Assembly: GCA_037576195.1 (NCBI GenBank)
Contig: CM075102.1
Location: forward strand, 18,410,745 to 18,474,744
From: Phytoseiulus persimilis
Lineage: Eukaryota > Arthropoda > Arachnida > Mesostigmata > Phytoseiidae
DNA length: 64,000 nt
Direction of reading: 5' to 3'
Below the pieces are notes generated by a model. That model worked only from the letters and a program-made list of their open reading frames with translations, ran no database searches and was not told the origin of the DNA. A program made the position numbers and the translations under genes. This document shows positions 63,086 through 64,000 of the stretch, in pieces. How positions within the stretch are numbered: position 1 is the first letter of the stretch; each line of letters opens with the position of its first letter.

Positions 63086-64000
63086 TTGCACTTCATGGAG
63101 CAGTAAAGCGCGACAAGCCGGAAACCCAATGAAGAAGTACCTCTTGGACAAGACAGGAGATTCCTCCGCAGACAATCGGTCAGCGCGAACGGGAATCAAG
63201 AATCATCGATGGATTTCTCGGATCCTTGAAAGTTCTGAGTGTCTCGTCAGGGTTCGCAGTGCGGTCCCCGAACGAAAATTCGGAGAGCCGTGAACCTCAT
63301 CGAGCCTGGCCGTCGAACTCGGAGCGGGCTTCGAATAGTTCAGTCTCCACAGAAGATCGTTCGGAAATAATGGAAGTGCGCCAGTTCCGCCGGAAACAGT
63401 TCGAGGTCTCCCGGGATCCGGCTCAAAATCGCTCGGGAAACAGAAAATCGTTGCCTGATTTTGCGAGAGTGATGTTTCCTATTCCGTTCGGAAGGTGGGC
63501 TTCCCGAGGCGGACTTCCTCTGCGACCATACTTGGTCTGAGATATGGCTCGGGCCAGCTTCACAACGAGCTCCTCGAATGCGTGGTCTCCTACCAGTGGG
63601 CTCGAGAGAAGACAACGCCACCAGGAGATTTGTCGATATGAATTTACATCGTCGGTGCGTTCTATTGGTCGAGAGGATTCGATTGAATTTTGATCCCCAA
63701 ATATCGGGTAATCAAAAATTCGAGGTAAAATCTGCTTTTTCTCTTGCTCGCTGAAAGATACTATGCTGACGGAGTCGGTGGCGCTGAAGATAGATGACGG
63801 GGTCGGCGTAGACTGGAGCTCAACGAGCGCGGGATACCAACGGGAAATCAATGGATTACTCTGAAACCGCGAGTTTCTACCGGCTGTGGAGTTTGGAGAA
63901 GCTGGTGCATGTCGCTGAGTGTTCCCATCAAAGTGGATGCGGCGAGAATCAACCGGCTTGTCTCATGGGACCAAAATGAAAAATATTCGGTTCTTGTATT

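Larger units (their letters stand above)
54027..64000 (+). other. Caskin intron continuing to the window edge
   Basis: The intron begins GTAAGTTGAT. I searched by eye for SAM-domain text (Trp-Leu ... Tyr-Asp-x-Pro-Thr-Ile ... Thr-Pro-Glu-Asp-Leu) on the + strand and found none, so the SAM and C-terminal exons probably lie beyond 64000. The region holds a C-rich tract with a good acceptor (56743-56771) and a 41-nt splice-bounded piece (56772-56812). Other items are an 84-codon frame between possible splice sites at 57965-58217, a minus-strand donor at about 62568, and a CA repeat at 63072-63085. None of these is firm enough to call as an exon of this gene. Confidence 0.65.

Noticed and set aside
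63251..63494. Ser/Glu-rich + frame with possible splice sites
   Set aside because: It would chain in phase only after the doubtful 57965 piece; the donor is weak, and an equally coding-like minus frame overlaps it.

Overview
This window is eukaryotic and holds the middle part of one large multi-exon gene on the + strand, an arthropod-type Caskin (ankyrin/SH3/SAM neuronal scaffold, the Drosophila ckn family). Eight coding exons, from 4176 to 54026, join with matching intron phases into one 502-codon open stretch. The gene enters from the left: the first ankyrin repeats are missing, and the first visible exon begins inside a repeat. It probably leaves on the right: the last exon stops just where the first SAM domain should begin, and I find no SAM sequence up to 64000. 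The base composition looks balanced and rich in TCG/CGA words, introns are GT-AG, and the protein carries Asn/His/Ser tracts. This suggests an arthropod with a GC-balanced genome; a predatory (phytoseiid) mite is my best guess, as inference only.

Layout. 1-4175: intron or upstream sequence with no recognised exon. 4176-4402 and 5274-5485: ankyrin repeats. 9986-10222: a divergent SH3 domain. 10223-35098: a 24.9-kb intron with a perfect 20-bp hairpin, simple repeats and a badly decayed stretch that looks like a non-LTR retrotransposon reverse transcriptase (23516-24738). 35099-35344: an Asn/Ser-rich linker exon. 41473-41531: a 59-nt micro-exon. 51967-52243: a Pro/His/Asn-rich exon. 53367-53470 and 53883-54026: Ser-rich exons leading to the expected SAM boundary. 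54027-64000: intronic or downstream sequence with a few ambiguous splice-like signals.

The exons build one scaffold protein: an N-terminal ankyrin block, an SH3 fold that has lost its signature ligand-binding aromatics, then a long low-complexity linker that in the family leads to tandem SAM domains. No vertebrate-type CASK-binding motif is visible in the linker. I found no convincing second protein gene, tRNA, rRNA or CRISPR array. The many long open frames on both strands show no domains and look like chance frames of a GC-balanced genome. All exon calls were made by eye from reading frame, splice sites and remembered family motifs; no search was run.
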